Shown: positions 46,046-54,475 of the stretch, piece by piece | Position numbering within the stretch: position 1 is the first letter of the stretch | Layout of the letters: every line of letters starts with the position of its first letter | Assembly (NCBI GenBank): GCA_944376845.1 | Contig: CALWDZ010000002.1 | Location: forward strand, 1 to 64,000 | Source: an uncultured Clostridia bacterium | GTDB taxonomy: Bacteria > Bacillota > Clostridia > Christensenellales > UBA1242 | Length of the DNA: 64,000 bases | Direction of reading: 5' to 3' | Notes under the pieces: generated by a model | The model's database searches: none | What the model was told of the DNA's origin: nothing | Seen by the model: only the letters and a program-made list of their open reading frames with translations | Translations under genes and position numbers: made by a program

Positions 46046-46765
46046 TTAATCTGCATCCTTTTTATTTACTTCAGCTTGTTCTATGTTTGTACTATGTTCT
46101 GTATTCGTTTGTGTTAATACTTCCTCAGTACTCATTTCCTCTTGTTGAATTAACTGCCCTTCTTCTTGTTTTGTCTTCTTAGATTTTTTACCCTGAGGAG
46201 TAAACCAACTTATAACCTTACCAACAGCAAGCATAATTTTGTTACAATTTTTCATGGCATATTTTTTACCAAGCGACTTTCCAAAGATTGTCATACTCGC
46301 TATCACTGCACTAACTAAAGAAGCAATTATAATTCCCAAAGCGGATTCCGAATCTATCGCAATTTTAACAATGATACTTGCTCCTGCAGCACCAGACAAA
46401 ATTCCACAAACGTCACCCACAACATCGGCAATAATACTTGTAAATTTATCAGCGTTCTTTATCAGCCTAATCGCTTCTTTGGCTCCTCTAATTTTTTTTG
46501 AAGCCATAGCTCTAAATGGTTGTATATCTGCAGCAGTTACCGCAACACCAATCATGTCCGTCAGAATTGATATACTCATAAATACAACAATGACTAGAAT
46601 TGCAATTACAACGCCAGTGCCACTTAAGAAAAATTCACTCAGCACACCAAAGCACATTGAAAGTGCAAACGATAGTACTAGAACTTTAAGTGACCATATT
46701 AGTTGTTTATGATTTTGATTTTGTTTTTTTACCGTTTTATTTTTCGGGTTTGGTTTCGTTTTCAC
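46046..46765 (-). CDS. oapA: OLE-associated membrane protein OapA
   Basis: 239 residues with four hydrophobic helices (about 23-47, 51-78, 111-136 and 142-165). It has lysine-rich ends and a basic central segment, FRAMASKKIRGAKEAIRLIKN cut at about 84-104, that would suit RNA contact. DVVGD at 114-118 is a small acidic motif in the third helix. An acidic Gln/Glu-rich tail follows about residue 200. OapA is known as the membrane partner that binds OLE RNA as a dimer, and its gene typically lies directly downstream of the RNA gene, as here. GTG start at 46765 with AAAGGA. The 80-base leader holds only a weak AT-rich hairpin. Confidence 0.8.
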   Translation of the reverse strand: MKTKPNPKNKTVKKQNQNHKQLIWSLKVLVLSFALSMCFGVLSEFFLSGTGVVIAILVIVVFMSISILTDMIGVAVTAADIQPFRAMASKKIRGAKEAIRLIKNADKFTSIIADVVGDVCGILSGAAGASIIVKIAIDSESALGIIIASLVSAVIASMTIFGKSLGKKYAMKNCNKIMLAVGKVISWFTPQGKKSKKTKQEEGQLIQQEEMSTEEVLTQTNTEHSTNIEQAEVNKKDAD

Positions 46766-46845
46766 TATCTTTCCTTTATTTATATATATATGTATTTTTT
46801 AAAAACATAACAAATTTTGTTTTTAAACAAAACTTGAGATTATAC

Positions 46846-47416
46846 AAAAAAATGAAGGTAACATTTTGAGTAAACCTTGTGGCATAGGTTCGGTAGGATT
46901 TCCCCAAACTTCGCACCCACCGTCACCGCATGGGCAGTTTCCTTTTAAGCGAAGGCTGACACCGAATCGCCACTAAGACCACACTATAATCCCCAAAATG
47001 TTCGACTAAAAGTCACAGTCTAGAAGTTTTCCTTAGCAGTCTGAACCATTCTTAGCTTTTTTTGCAAACTTGATTTCAAACACAAAGTAGATTTATTGAT
47101 TGGCCGGTCTTTAAATTACCTTAACGCATTATCCCTACAAGTTCACTCAAAGCAGGCTACTCTGCACACAGCCATTTTTGTTTAACCGCAATGCAGGTTC
47201 TCCCCAAACAGTACCACTTTGGTGGCACCATTTTGGGTCTCCGCGAAAATTGGGTCGGGGGTTATATGCCGTTATAACTCGCCCAATAATCTTAACTTCC
47301 AGCACGCACCCCAATTTGGGCAATCGAAGCACGCACCAGAAACTTCACAGTTGTGCCCTTCGTTGCTTTTGTATCAACTTCCAAATAGTTCAGCCTGACT
47401 AGAATACTGCACCTTC
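46846..47416 (-). ncRNA. ole: OLE RNA (ornate large noncoding RNA)
   Basis: A 650-base region with no plausible protein, clearly richer in G+C than its surroundings. On the minus strand it begins about seven bases after a near-consensus promoter. The first bases GAAGGT (47416-47411) pair with ACCTTC (plus 46854-46859), closing the molecule; ATTTTTTT follows as a terminator tract. Internal pairing is evident: CCCAAAATG (plus 47229-47237) with CATTTTGGG (plus 46992-47000), and a GTGCCAC/GTGGTAC hairpin near 47215-47230. Length about 570 nt, position between xseB and argR, nusB and an Asp23/DUF322 gene nearby, and oapA downstream all fit OLE RNA. It lacks the conserved cores of RNase P RNA and tmRNA. 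Confidence 0.8.
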
Positions 47417-47422
47417 ATATAT

Positions 47423-47451
47423 ATTATATCATACATATGTAAAAAATACAA
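47423..47451 (-). promoter_or_regulatory. Promoter of the OLE RNA gene
   Basis: TTGTAT (plus 47446-47451) and a perfect TATAAT (plus 47423-47428) are 17 bases apart, with an extended -10 (TGATATAAT). It lies ten bases after the xseB stop, so the RNA can be made independently of the operon. Confidence 0.85.
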
Positions 47452-47460
47452 CAATTTTAT

Positions 47461-47667
47461 TTACTTCATTTCTCGTTCAATTACAGCATCAAGTTCAGAT
47501 ACAAGTTCAGTTATCTTTCCCTTGCTCTCATCCAAAATTTGACAACAACTCTTCGCAATTTGTTTTCCTTCATCAAACAATTCTATTGCTTGATTAAAAG
47601 AGCATTCACCGCTTTCAAGTGCAGAAACAATTTCTTCTAATCTTTTTAATTTTTCTTCAAAAGTCAT
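47461..47667 (-). CDS. xseB: Exodeoxyribonuclease VII small subunit
   Basis: 68-residue helical subunit that binds the large subunit XseA. The family pattern FEEKLKRLEEIVSALESG and LDEGKQIAKSC is clear. It follows xseA by three bases. In most Firmicutes ispA and dxs come next; here the OLE RNA gene does. Confidence 0.94.
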   Translation of the reverse strand: MTFEEKLKRLEEIVSALESGECSFNQAIELFDEGKQIAKSCCQILDESKGKITELVSELDAVIEREMK

Positions 47668-47670
47668 ACT

Positions 47671-48846
47671 TTACTCCTTATCATTAACTTTCGCATAAAT
47701 TTTACCATCCGACATCTCAACAACTATGTCGTCACCTATGTTTACATTTCTTACAGAATTAATTTGTTCACTATCCTTTTTAACTACAGCAAAGCCTAGT
47801 TTTAGTACTTCGCTTGGATTAAGCTTTTGTAATTTGTTTTCCAAAAGTTTAAACTTGTTATCAAGAGAACTATAAAAGTTATTAGCAGCATATTTTAACC
47901 GAATTACAAGTTTAGAAAGTAAATTCGCATTCAAAACATTTTTAGAATTAAAAGCATCAATCAAATTTCTAGACAATGTAGTGAATAAACCATGTTTTTC
48001 AATATAGATAGTTTGTATTGATTGTCTTAGGCGTGGCAAAAGAGAATAAAATTTTGAAATTTGTTCCCCCATATCACTACACAGAAGTTCTGCAGCCACA
48101 CTAGGCGTAGGTGCTCTAAGGTCACTGCAAAAATCACAAATAGTGTAGTCTGTCTCATGTCCAACTGCAGATAAAATAAATTTATTAGCACCAAATACAG
48201 CGTCCGCTACGACTTCAGTGTTAAAGGGAGCCAGGTCTTCTAGTGAGCCACCACCTCGCGCAACAATTATTACATCTACATTGTAATTGTCCAAAAATTT
48301 AATACCCTTGGCGATTTCATACTCTGCACCAATTCCTTGAACTCGAACAGGATATAAAACTATATCTATATAAGGATTTCGCCTTGTACGCACATTTATT
48401 ATGTCCTGAATTACCGCCCCTTCTTTGCTAGTAACGACCCCTATTCGTTTTATAATCTTTGGCATAGGTATTTTATGAGATTCATCAAAATAACCTTTCG
48501 CTTCTAAGTCAGCCTTTAACTTTAAGAATTGCTGATACAACTCTCCAAGTCCAAACTTTTCTACTTTTTGAACATTAAAATTGAGTTTGCCACCTTTTAC
48601 ATAATATCTCGGAGTACCAGTCAATATTACTTTATCACCATTTTGATATGAAAAATTTGAAATATCAAAACACACGCAAGACATTGTAGCACCTTCATCT
48701 TTCAATACAAAATAAGCCACATTCCTTACAATGCTAAGCCCTGATATTTCGCCCACCACACGGACATTAAACAACAATTCTTCAGCATCAAATATTTGCT
48801 TAAAATAAGTAGATATTTGAGTGACTGTTAAAGGCCTTTGCTCCAC
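47671..48846 (-). CDS. xseA: Exodeoxyribonuclease VII large subunit
   Basis: Catalytic subunit of the single-strand exonuclease. The N-terminal OB fold reads NVRVVGEISGL and VAYFVLKDEGATMSCV (about 24-60). The catalytic domain has RIGVVTSKEGAVIQDI near 135, VIIVARGGGSLEDL near 190 and SAVGHETDYTICDFCSDLRA near 222. It is 391 residues, a little shorter than most. The start overlaps the last base of the nusB stop. Confidence 0.96.
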   Translation of the reverse strand: MEQRPLTVTQISTYFKQIFDAEELLFNVRVVGEISGLSIVRNVAYFVLKDEGATMSCVCFDISNFSYQNGDKVILTGTPRYYVKGGKLNFNVQKVEKFGLGELYQQFLKLKADLEAKGYFDESHKIPMPKIIKRIGVVTSKEGAVIQDIINVRTRRNPYIDIVLYPVRVQGIGAEYEIAKGIKFLDNYNVDVIIVARGGGSLEDLAPFNTEVVADAVFGANKFILSAVGHETDYTICDFCSDLRAPTPSVAAELLCSDMGEQISKFYSLLPRLRQSIQTIYIEKHGLFTTLSRNLIDAFNSKNVLNANLLSKLVIRLKYAANNFYSSLDNKFKLLENKLQKLNPSEVLKLGFAVVKKDSEQINSVRNVNIGDDIVVEMSDGKIYAKVNDKE

Positions 48847-49235
48847 TATTTCTCCTCTAGTATAGTTTTTAATATACCGTTCACAAAAGCATAACTTTTT
48901 TCAGTTCCGTATTTTTTAGCGAGATTGACCGCTTCATTTATAACAACTTTTTGAGGTGTTTGCCCATAAAATTTTAATTCTGCCACCGCAACTATGATAA
49001 TTGCTTTATCTACCCTGTATAGTCTTTCTAAACTATAATCTTTTAAATGCGAAGAAATTAAGTTTTCAATTTCATTCAAATTATCAATTGAAAGTTTTAC
49101 AAGTGTTGTCGCAAACTCAACATCTTCAGGTTTTGTCAAATCCTCAAAATCAAAAATTCCATCCATATTTGTGGTGGAATTAAACAATGTTTCAAACACT
49201 TTACAAAACGCTACTTCTCTTGCATATGCACGCAT
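48846..49235 (-). CDS. nusB: Transcription antitermination factor NusB
   Basis: All-helical factor that, with NusE (S10), prevents premature termination of rRNA operons. Typical elements are YAREVAFCKVFETLFN at the N-terminus, LERLYRVDKAIIIVAVAEL and the C-terminal VVINEAVNLAKKYGTEKSYAFVNGIL. The ATG at 49235 is preferred to a GTG four codons earlier because GAGGG lies six bases before it; this gives 129 residues. Confidence 0.95.
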   Translation of the reverse strand: MRAYAREVAFCKVFETLFNSTTNMDGIFDFEDLTKPEDVEFATTLVKLSIDNLNEIENLISSHLKDYSLERLYRVDKAIIIVAVAELKFYGQTPQKVVINEAVNLAKKYGTEKSYAFVNGILKTILEEK

Positions 49236-49250
49236 ATTAACCCTCACTAT

Positions 49251-49275
49251 AAAAAATCCACTTAAAAGTGGATTT
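49251..49275 (-). terminator. Terminator between the Asp23-family gene and nusB
   Basis: AAATCCACTT and AAGTGGATTT (49254-49275) form a strong short hairpin. Read on the minus strand it ends in a T-run, closing the preceding unit just before nusB. Confidence 0.8.
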
Positions 49276-49279
49276 AATT

Positions 49280-49648
49280 TTACTCTTCTGCTCTAAAATC
49301 AACACCCACGATATGGATATTTATTTTATTCACCCTCATCTCTACCATAGAAACAATATTGTTTTTTATGTTCTCTTGAACTCTATAAGCAATATCAGGA
49401 ACACTGTTTCCGCTATAAATCCTAATGTAAACATCAATAATAAGTTGTCCGTTCTGCGCAATCTTTAGTTTGACACCAGTTGAATCTGATTTTGAAAACA
49501 TCTTTTTTAGTTTCATAGAAAAACTATCTTGCAGGCTGGACACACCACTTATCTCTTTTGTTGCCAATGAGATGATGGATAATAAAATATTTCTATCGCA
49601 AGTTATTTTACCTTTATCTTCTTGAAGTTGACTGTATGGCTGTGACAC
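49280..49648 (-). CDS. Asp23/Gls24 family protein (DUF322)
   Basis: Small cytoplasmic envelope-stress-type protein. The core motif reads ISLATKEISGVSSLQDSF near residue 25, followed by DVYIRIYSGNSVPDIAYRVQENIKNNI. GTG at 49648 follows GAGG at a good distance and gives 122 residues; a GTG four codons upstream is possible. The position between spoIIIAH and nusB is standard in Clostridia. Its role is not established. Confidence 0.9.
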   Translation of the reverse strand: MSQPYSQLQEDKGKITCDRNILLSIISLATKEISGVSSLQDSFSMKLKKMFSKSDSTGVKLKIAQNGQLIIDVYIRIYSGNSVPDIAYRVQENIKNNIVSMVEMRVNKINIHIVGVDFRAEE

Positions 49649-49696
49649 TAGTATCCTCACTTTGTTATATTATTTAGGTTTACACCATTTTTTATT

Positions 49697-49725
49697 AATA
49701 TAACACACCTTCAAAAGTTTTGCAA
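49697..49725 (-). promoter_or_regulatory. Probable sigma-A promoter of the Asp23-family gene
   Basis: TTGCAA (49720-49725) and TATATT on the minus strand (plus 49697-49702) are 17 bases apart, starting immediately after the spoIIIAH stop. Confidence 0.55.
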
Positions 49726-50199
49726 TTATTCTACAGGAATTATTTTAATATTATCTATTGATTTTTGTGTTTGTTCTTGAACTATAGCGACAATCTGAGC
49801 AACTTGTGAACTTTCAAGACTTGCACATTTAACAATGACATTTATATTATTAGCAGAATTTGTTACAATTGCGTCTTCAAAACCTTTTGCCTTAATTAAC
49901 CCTTCCATGACAAGTTCTGATTCCATTTGATCAACTATTTCAAGTTTCATTGCTTCTGCATTTGCCTTTGCTTCGGCAGTTGAATCTTCAGAATTTATAA
50001 TTGCATCATAATATAAAAGTTCTTGATCACGTGTTGTTTGTCTATCTTGTCTGTATGTATCAAAATAATTCATCTGTGTAACTGTTCCCGTAGTTGGTGT
50101 TGTTGCATTATTATTGAGTGCAATATTTAAATATCCAGTAACTCCAAGTAATAAAACCATAGCAACCAAAATAATAATTTTTGTTCTCTTTTTTAACAT
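49726..50199 (-). CDS. spoIIIAH: Stage III sporulation protein AH
   Basis: Mother-cell component of the SpoIIIA-SpoIIQ channel; its extracellular ring-forming domain contacts SpoIIQ across the septal space. One N-terminal membrane helix (about 7-27) and a C-terminal EscJ/PrgK-like domain (about 65-157, with ENELV-type sequence MESELVMEGLIKAKGFEDAIV). It is 157 residues, shorter than the Bacillus protein (218), mainly in the linker. RBS AAGGAG. Confidence 0.93.
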   Translation of the reverse strand: MLKKRTKIIILVAMVLLLGVTGYLNIALNNNATTPTTGTVTQMNYFDTYRQDRQTTRDQELLYYDAIINSEDSTAEAKANAEAMKLEIVDQMESELVMEGLIKAKGFEDAIVTNSANNINVIVKCASLESSQVAQIVAIVQEQTQKSIDNIKIIPVE

Positions 50200-50211
50200 A
50201 ATAAACTCCTT

Positions 50212-50766
50212 TTATTTCCCTACTAATATTTCTATATCTTCTGCATTAATCTCAAGTAATGCCATTACTGCTTTTTGCAGTTCGAGCATTACACTTATGT
50301 TACTTGCCCCACTACTTACCACCAAAACTCCACTGACCTTTGGTAAATTTTCTCTGATTATTATAGGAGAATCTCTACCTGATTGCGAAACCAAAATCAA
50401 TTCCTCAGTGGTTGTTGTTTGAGTGGTCGTTGTTCCACCAACAGTTTGAGAAGTGGTTTCCTCTGTTGTATTTGTCGCATAAACATACTCTACACCACAA
50501 CTTAAGGTTACCATTACGCTAACATTTCCTGCCCCATTTATTTGCGAGAGTACATTTGATAATTTATTCTCAAGGTACTGTGCATATTCCTCTGTTGTAA
50601 GTGCTGTTAATGTATTTTCTTCGCTTTTTGTAGAAGAAAAAGTCGAACTATATATGAGTAACAATATTGCACAAAACACTACTACTATAATAATTTCAAA
50701 ATGTTTAATATTTTTGATCTTATCCCAAAATGCAATCTTTTTTTGTTTAGTTTCCACTAAAAACAA
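50212..50766 (-). CDS. spoIIIAG: Stage III sporulation protein AG
   Basis: Ring-forming secretin-like component of the feeding-tube channel. A single membrane helix at about 24-43 is followed by the SpoIIIAG domain, with LENKLSNVLSQINGAGNVSVMVTL near 68 and a Thr-rich loop of about 20 residues. The C-terminal GVLVVSSGASNISVMLELQKAV is conserved. 184 residues; its start overlaps spoIIIAF by 20 bases. Confidence 0.93.
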   Translation of the reverse strand: MFLVETKQKKIAFWDKIKNIKHFEIIIVVVFCAILLLIYSSTFSSTKSEENTLTALTTEEYAQYLENKLSNVLSQINGAGNVSVMVTLSCGVEYVYATNTTEETTSQTVGGTTTTQTTTTEELILVSQSGRDSPIIIRENLPKVSGVLVVSSGASNISVMLELQKAVMALLEINAEDIEILVGK

Positions 50767-51235
50767 TATTCTCCTTTTCCAAACTTACAAATGAAGTAAT
50801 TACATCAACCGCCTCATTCTCTATATCTATATGCTCGTTCCCATCGACTATAACTAAATTACTAAAATCGACATAAATCGTTTCAATTTGCATAACTGTA
50901 GTAAAAATATCCGCCGAAATTGATATATCAACATTTTTAAGACCTCTTGCATCAAGCGTACTTTCGATGCCAGTTTCAAGCATAGTAAGTTTATCTCTAT
51001 TAAGTTGATAAATATAATCTTCTTGAAGCACTATTTCAGTTTCTGTAAATATAGATGAAGCGTTAAAATCAGATTTTATAAGAGCCGGCAATGGCGCAAT
51101 TATTACAAATACAATAACGTAGTTAAAAACAGTTTTAATATGTCCATTTGTTTGTCCGTTTGGTAAAAATAAATCTATCAATATTGAAAGCACACTCACA
51201 CCGGCTATAGACAAAATCCAAGCAGAAATACTCAT
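50747..51235 (-). CDS. spoIIIAF: Stage III sporulation protein AF
   Basis: 162 residues with two N-terminal membrane helices (about 5-23 and 34-55) and a soluble C-terminal domain, the family plan. The identity rests on these features and on strict operon position between spoIIIAE and spoIIIAG. Confidence 0.9.
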   Translation of the reverse strand: MSISAWILSIAGVSVLSILIDLFLPNGQTNGHIKTVFNYVIVFVIIAPLPALIKSDFNASSIFTETEIVLQEDYIYQLNRDKLTMLETGIESTLDARGLKNVDISISADIFTTVMQIETIYVDFSNLVIVDGNEHIDIENEAVDVITSFVSLEKENIVFSGN

Positions 51236-51247
51236 CTCCCTCTCCTT

Positions 51248-52453
51248 TTAAAAAAAGTTCGCACTAAGCATTATCATCCCTGTCATAAGTAAATACATAA
51301 ATGCACAACCAAGAATCAATACAATAAGCAATGAAATACTTTTGGCAAGCATGGATATAAAATTAGATATCCTAGAATCAGTGATAGGCTCCAAGACTGC
51401 CGCTACCAATTTTAAAGAAAGCATAAACACAACAAGATTTAAAACAGGCACAATAATTGTTGCAAATAACAAGACTAGTCCGGCAGCACCAACTGCATTT
51501 TTTATAAGTACGCTACTTGCAACTATTAAATTCAACCCATCTGACAAATATGATCCAACAAGAGGGATAGAATTTTTTATTGCATACTTTGCCGTTCTAA
51601 AAGATATACCATCAACACTACCAGCAGTAATACCTTGTATAGCCAAAAATGCAGAAAATACTGTAAATACTCCACCAACTATCCATTTAAACAAACTTGA
51701 AAAAAATGATGCGAATTTATCCAGTTTAACATTATTTGAAAGGTTTCCAACAATCGAAAACACTAGTTTAAAAATAAATATTGGCATCAAGATGTTAGTA
51801 AAGATATTTATAATTGTTCCACTAAGAACAGCCACAGCGGGTTGATATACACTCACAGAAGTAACACCACCTATAGCGGTCAATACTGTCAATAAAATAG
51901 GAAATGCAACATCCATTTGCGCTTTAATATTTTGTAAAGTGTCCGATGTTAAAGTCAGCATATTAACGCTATATCCAACAAGTACAACTATAATAGCACC
52001 AAAACAGACAAAATGAATAACATCACCAATTGATTTATTTTTGGAACTTGGACGCGACGCGTTTACCAAACTAAATGTAACCGCAATTGCAATTACTAAT
52101 GAGAGTATTGGCAAAAATGATAACACATCTTCAAAGAATAAATTCAGTATACTTGTCCAAATAGAATTTCCGTTTTCCGTAAATTCTCCGCTTATGATTT
52201 GTTTTATTTTATCTAAGAAAGAATCATTACCAAAGATTTCTTTCCCTTCCCCAGTTAATGAATTTAACGCGTCTTCAAGTTCACTAAAATCCAAATCACC
52301 AAGCTGTGACCCTATGCTATCTTCAATTATATCTTCTATTTCAGAAGATGTTAACTCATCGTCACAATAAACAACCTCTTTTGCATTTCCTGCAAATATA
52401 AATGGTATAAACACAATCAAAAAAACAAATACAAGTGTAAGATATTTTTTCAT
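51248..52453 (-). CDS. spoIIIAE: Stage III sporulation protein AE
   Basis: Largest membrane protein of the SpoIIIA complex, 401 residues. A signal sequence (about 1-22) precedes a periplasm-like segment and about seven to eight membrane helices. Family stretches include LPILLTVLTAIGGVTSVSVYQPAV and AVLEPITDSRISNFIS. It overlaps spoIIIAD by four bases. Confidence 0.95.
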   Translation of the reverse strand: MKKYLTLVFVFLIVFIPFIFAGNAKEVVYCDDELTSSEIEDIIEDSIGSQLGDLDFSELEDALNSLTGEGKEIFGNDSFLDKIKQIISGEFTENGNSIWTSILNLFFEDVLSFLPILSLVIAIAVTFSLVNASRPSSKNKSIGDVIHFVCFGAIIVVLVGYSVNMLTLTSDTLQNIKAQMDVAFPILLTVLTAIGGVTSVSVYQPAVAVLSGTIINIFTNILMPIFIFKLVFSIVGNLSNNVKLDKFASFFSSLFKWIVGGVFTVFSAFLAIQGITAGSVDGISFRTAKYAIKNSIPLVGSYLSDGLNLIVASSVLIKNAVGAAGLVLLFATIIVPVLNLVVFMLSLKLVAAVLEPITDSRISNFISMLAKSISLLIVLILGCAFMYLLMTGMIMLSANFF

Positions 52454-52836
52454 GGCAATATCTCCACTATGATTTCTATTATGCTTGTAACTATTGGCAA
52501 TGCCATTACAAGAATTATAATCTTACCTGCAAAAAGAATTTTATCTGCAACACTGCTAGAGCCAGCATCATTGCATAAGTTTGCTGAAAATTCTGTTAAA
52601 TAGCCCACTCCGATAATTTTTAATAATGTTTTTAATAATCCCGCATCAAGTCCCGTCTTATCAACAATACTTGAAAATGCATCAATTATATCAACGACAT
52701 AATTGATAGTTTGAATCAATATAAGGACTCCACCACAAAGGCCTATAATTATACTAACTTCTGGTTTAATAGGTTTTACAAGAATTGAGGCAATAACTGT
52801 AATAAGACCAATGCCAACGATCTTTATTATATCCAT
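52450..52836 (-). CDS. spoIIIAD: Stage III sporulation protein AD
   Basis: 128-residue membrane protein with about four helices. It contains the conserved IIGVGYLTEFSANLCNDAG segment near 71-89. It is paired with the related short SpoIIIAC encoded just upstream. Confidence 0.95.
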   Translation of the reverse strand: MDIIKIVGIGLITVIASILVKPIKPEVSIIIGLCGGVLILIQTINYVVDIIDAFSSIVDKTGLDAGLLKTLLKIIGVGYLTEFSANLCNDAGSSSVADKILFAGKIIILVMALPIVTSIIEIIVEILP

Positions 52837-52845
52837 ATCACCTCC

Positions 52846-53040
52846 TTAAAGGCCAAACAAATTCCTAACCGTGTCAAATAATGTGCTTATAAGATCCAAA
52901 ACCATTAGTAAAACAATTATGAGCCCTGCCAGTGTTGAAAATGTCGCAATTTCTTCTTTGCCACTTTGTTTGAGTATTTGACCCACCACTGTTGTGAGTA
53001 TTCCTACAGCGGCGATTTTGAATATAACTTCAACACCCAT
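52846..53040 (-). CDS. spoIIIAC: Stage III sporulation protein AC
   Basis: 64-residue protein with two membrane helices and the family pattern FKIAAVGILTTVVGQILKQSGKEE, cut near residues 6-29. Nine bases separate it from both neighbours' coding regions. Confidence 0.95.
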   Translation of the reverse strand: MGVEVIFKIAAVGILTTVVGQILKQSGKEEIATFSTLAGLIIVLLMVLDLISTLFDTVRNLFGL

Positions 53041-53049
53041 AAACTTCTC

Positions 53050-53544
53050 CTATATAATCAGCAAACAGACAAGTATACCAACAATGATTCCCAACTTTAT
53101 AAATAGTCCTGAATATTTCTTGCAGTCTTCCTGAGCCTGAGTGCTATAATTATTGATTGATATTTGATAAGTTTTAATCTCTTTGCTTTGCGCAATTACG
53201 TCATACTTACCAAGAGATGAAAAAAATTTGTATAATAATTGACGTTCGTCATTTTTTAATATTTTTACATCATCAAACATCTTTTCGGTTATCGCTTGCT
53301 TATTCTCTATTGCAAAAATTATATTTTGACACAAATCACAAAGTTCTCGACTTGCACACACTTCCACATTTTTCTTTAATATGTTGGCAAGTTTATCTCT
53401 ACTAAATACAACATCGGCTTCTAGATTTGAAAGCATAAGCACTAGTGAACCAAAGAACTTTTTCCTGTTTACGTAATACGATGATAATTTAAATCCTATT
53501 AAAGCAAAGCAAACAATTATAATTACTATTAATATAATCGTCAT
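53050..53544 (-). CDS. spoIIIAB: Stage III sporulation protein AB
   Basis: 164 residues with N- and C-terminal membrane helices and a helical soluble part similar to type II secretion GspF. The C-terminal LFIKLGIIVGILVCLLII helix and the segment CKKYSG are characteristic. It follows spoIIIAA by three bases. Confidence 0.93.
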   Translation of the reverse strand: MTIILIVIIIVCFALIGFKLSSYYVNRKKFFGSLVLMLSNLEADVVFSRDKLANILKKNVEVCASRELCDLCQNIIFAIENKQAITEKMFDDVKILKNDERQLLYKFFSSLGKYDVIAQSKEIKTYQISINNYSTQAQEDCKKYSGLFIKLGIIVGILVCLLII

Positions 53545-53547
53545 AAT

Positions 53548-54459
53548 TCACCACTTTACAATCTTAGCAAATTTCTCATTGTATGTACCTTCATATGTCC
53601 CTGGCCCCTCACGTTTTGAAAGAAATACATATCTCTGAAAATATTGAGATGGTAAATTAACAAAAAAGTCTTTACGCCTAAGCTCTTCAATGCTAGAAGC
53701 ATGAGCAGTAGCCATAACCTTAACACCACAATTCATTGCATCAATTAAGCACTTTGCGTCTTCTTTATCTCCAATTTCATCAGTAACAATTAGTCCCGGG
53801 TTCATTGACCTAATGCATTGCATAAAACCTATTTGTTTACTACAAAAACTTACAATATCACAGAAATTACCAAGGTCTAATTTACTATCAATTCCACCAG
53901 CAATCTCGCCTCGTTCATCAACAACCGATACATTTAAGCAATAGTTATGTTCTGAAAGTTGAAATAAAAAATCTCGCAAAAACGTAGTTTTGCCCGCACC
54001 AGGAGGAGAAACTATAAGGCAATTCTTTATGCCAGTTTCATCAACAATATCATCAAATGCACAAAGCGACATATTTTTGATTTGGTGAGGAATACGAATA
54101 TTTATGCTAGTCCAGTTTGTTATGGTTTTTACTTGTCCATTTTCTTCAACAACATTGCCACAAAGCCCTATTCTTACACCATTAGACATCGTAATATAGC
54201 CATTCTTTATTTGCTCATTGACTGAATAAATTGAATAATCACTGGCTTTGTAGACAATGTCCGCTATCATTTCCTGTGTGCAAAACATTGCACTATTCAA
54301 ATCGCAACATAGCCCTTTGTCACTTATATAATATGGTTGACCTTTAACAAATACAACAATAGGTTTATTAGCCCTAAGCCTAATTTCAGATAAGGTCGAT
54401 AATGCTATTTTATAATTAATTATATTTGCAAGAGGCTCCGAAAGTATTTCTTGTAACAT
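53548..54459 (-). CDS. spoIIIAA: Stage III sporulation ATPase SpoIIIAA
   Basis: Cytoplasmic secretion-type ATPase that powers the mother-cell-to-forespore channel. The Walker A is PPGAGKTTFLRD near residue 152, followed by VVDERGEIAGG and the Walker B LIVTDEIGDKED near 228. It is 303 residues. First gene of the spoIIIAA-AH operon; AGGAG lies seven bases before ATG. Confidence 0.96.
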   Translation of the reverse strand: MLQEILSEPLANIINYKIALSTLSEIRLRANKPIVVFVKGQPYYISDKGLCCDLNSAMFCTQEMIADIVYKASDYSIYSVNEQIKNGYITMSNGVRIGLCGNVVEENGQVKTITNWTSINIRIPHQIKNMSLCAFDDIVDETGIKNCLIVSPPGAGKTTFLRDFLFQLSEHNYCLNVSVVDERGEIAGGIDSKLDLGNFCDIVSFCSKQIGFMQCIRSMNPGLIVTDEIGDKEDAKCLIDAMNCGVKVMATAHASSIEELRRKDFFVNLPSQYFQRYVFLSKREGPGTYEGTYNEKFAKIVKW

Positions 54460-54475
54460 ATTTTTCTCCTATTAC

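Noticed and set aside
46839-46844. TATAAT upstream of oapA as a separate promoter
   Set aside because: No acceptable -35 lies 16-18 bases upstream, and it falls within the U-tract end of the RNA, so it is not called.
47147-47402. Short reading frames within the OLE RNA region on both strands
   Set aside because: No ribosome sites and no protein-like composition; the region shows RNA pairing and a transcription signal on the minus strand instead.
46846-47416. RNase P RNA or tmRNA
   Set aside because: The P4 core sequences of RNase P RNA and the tRNA-like CCA end and tag reading frame of tmRNA are absent on both strands.
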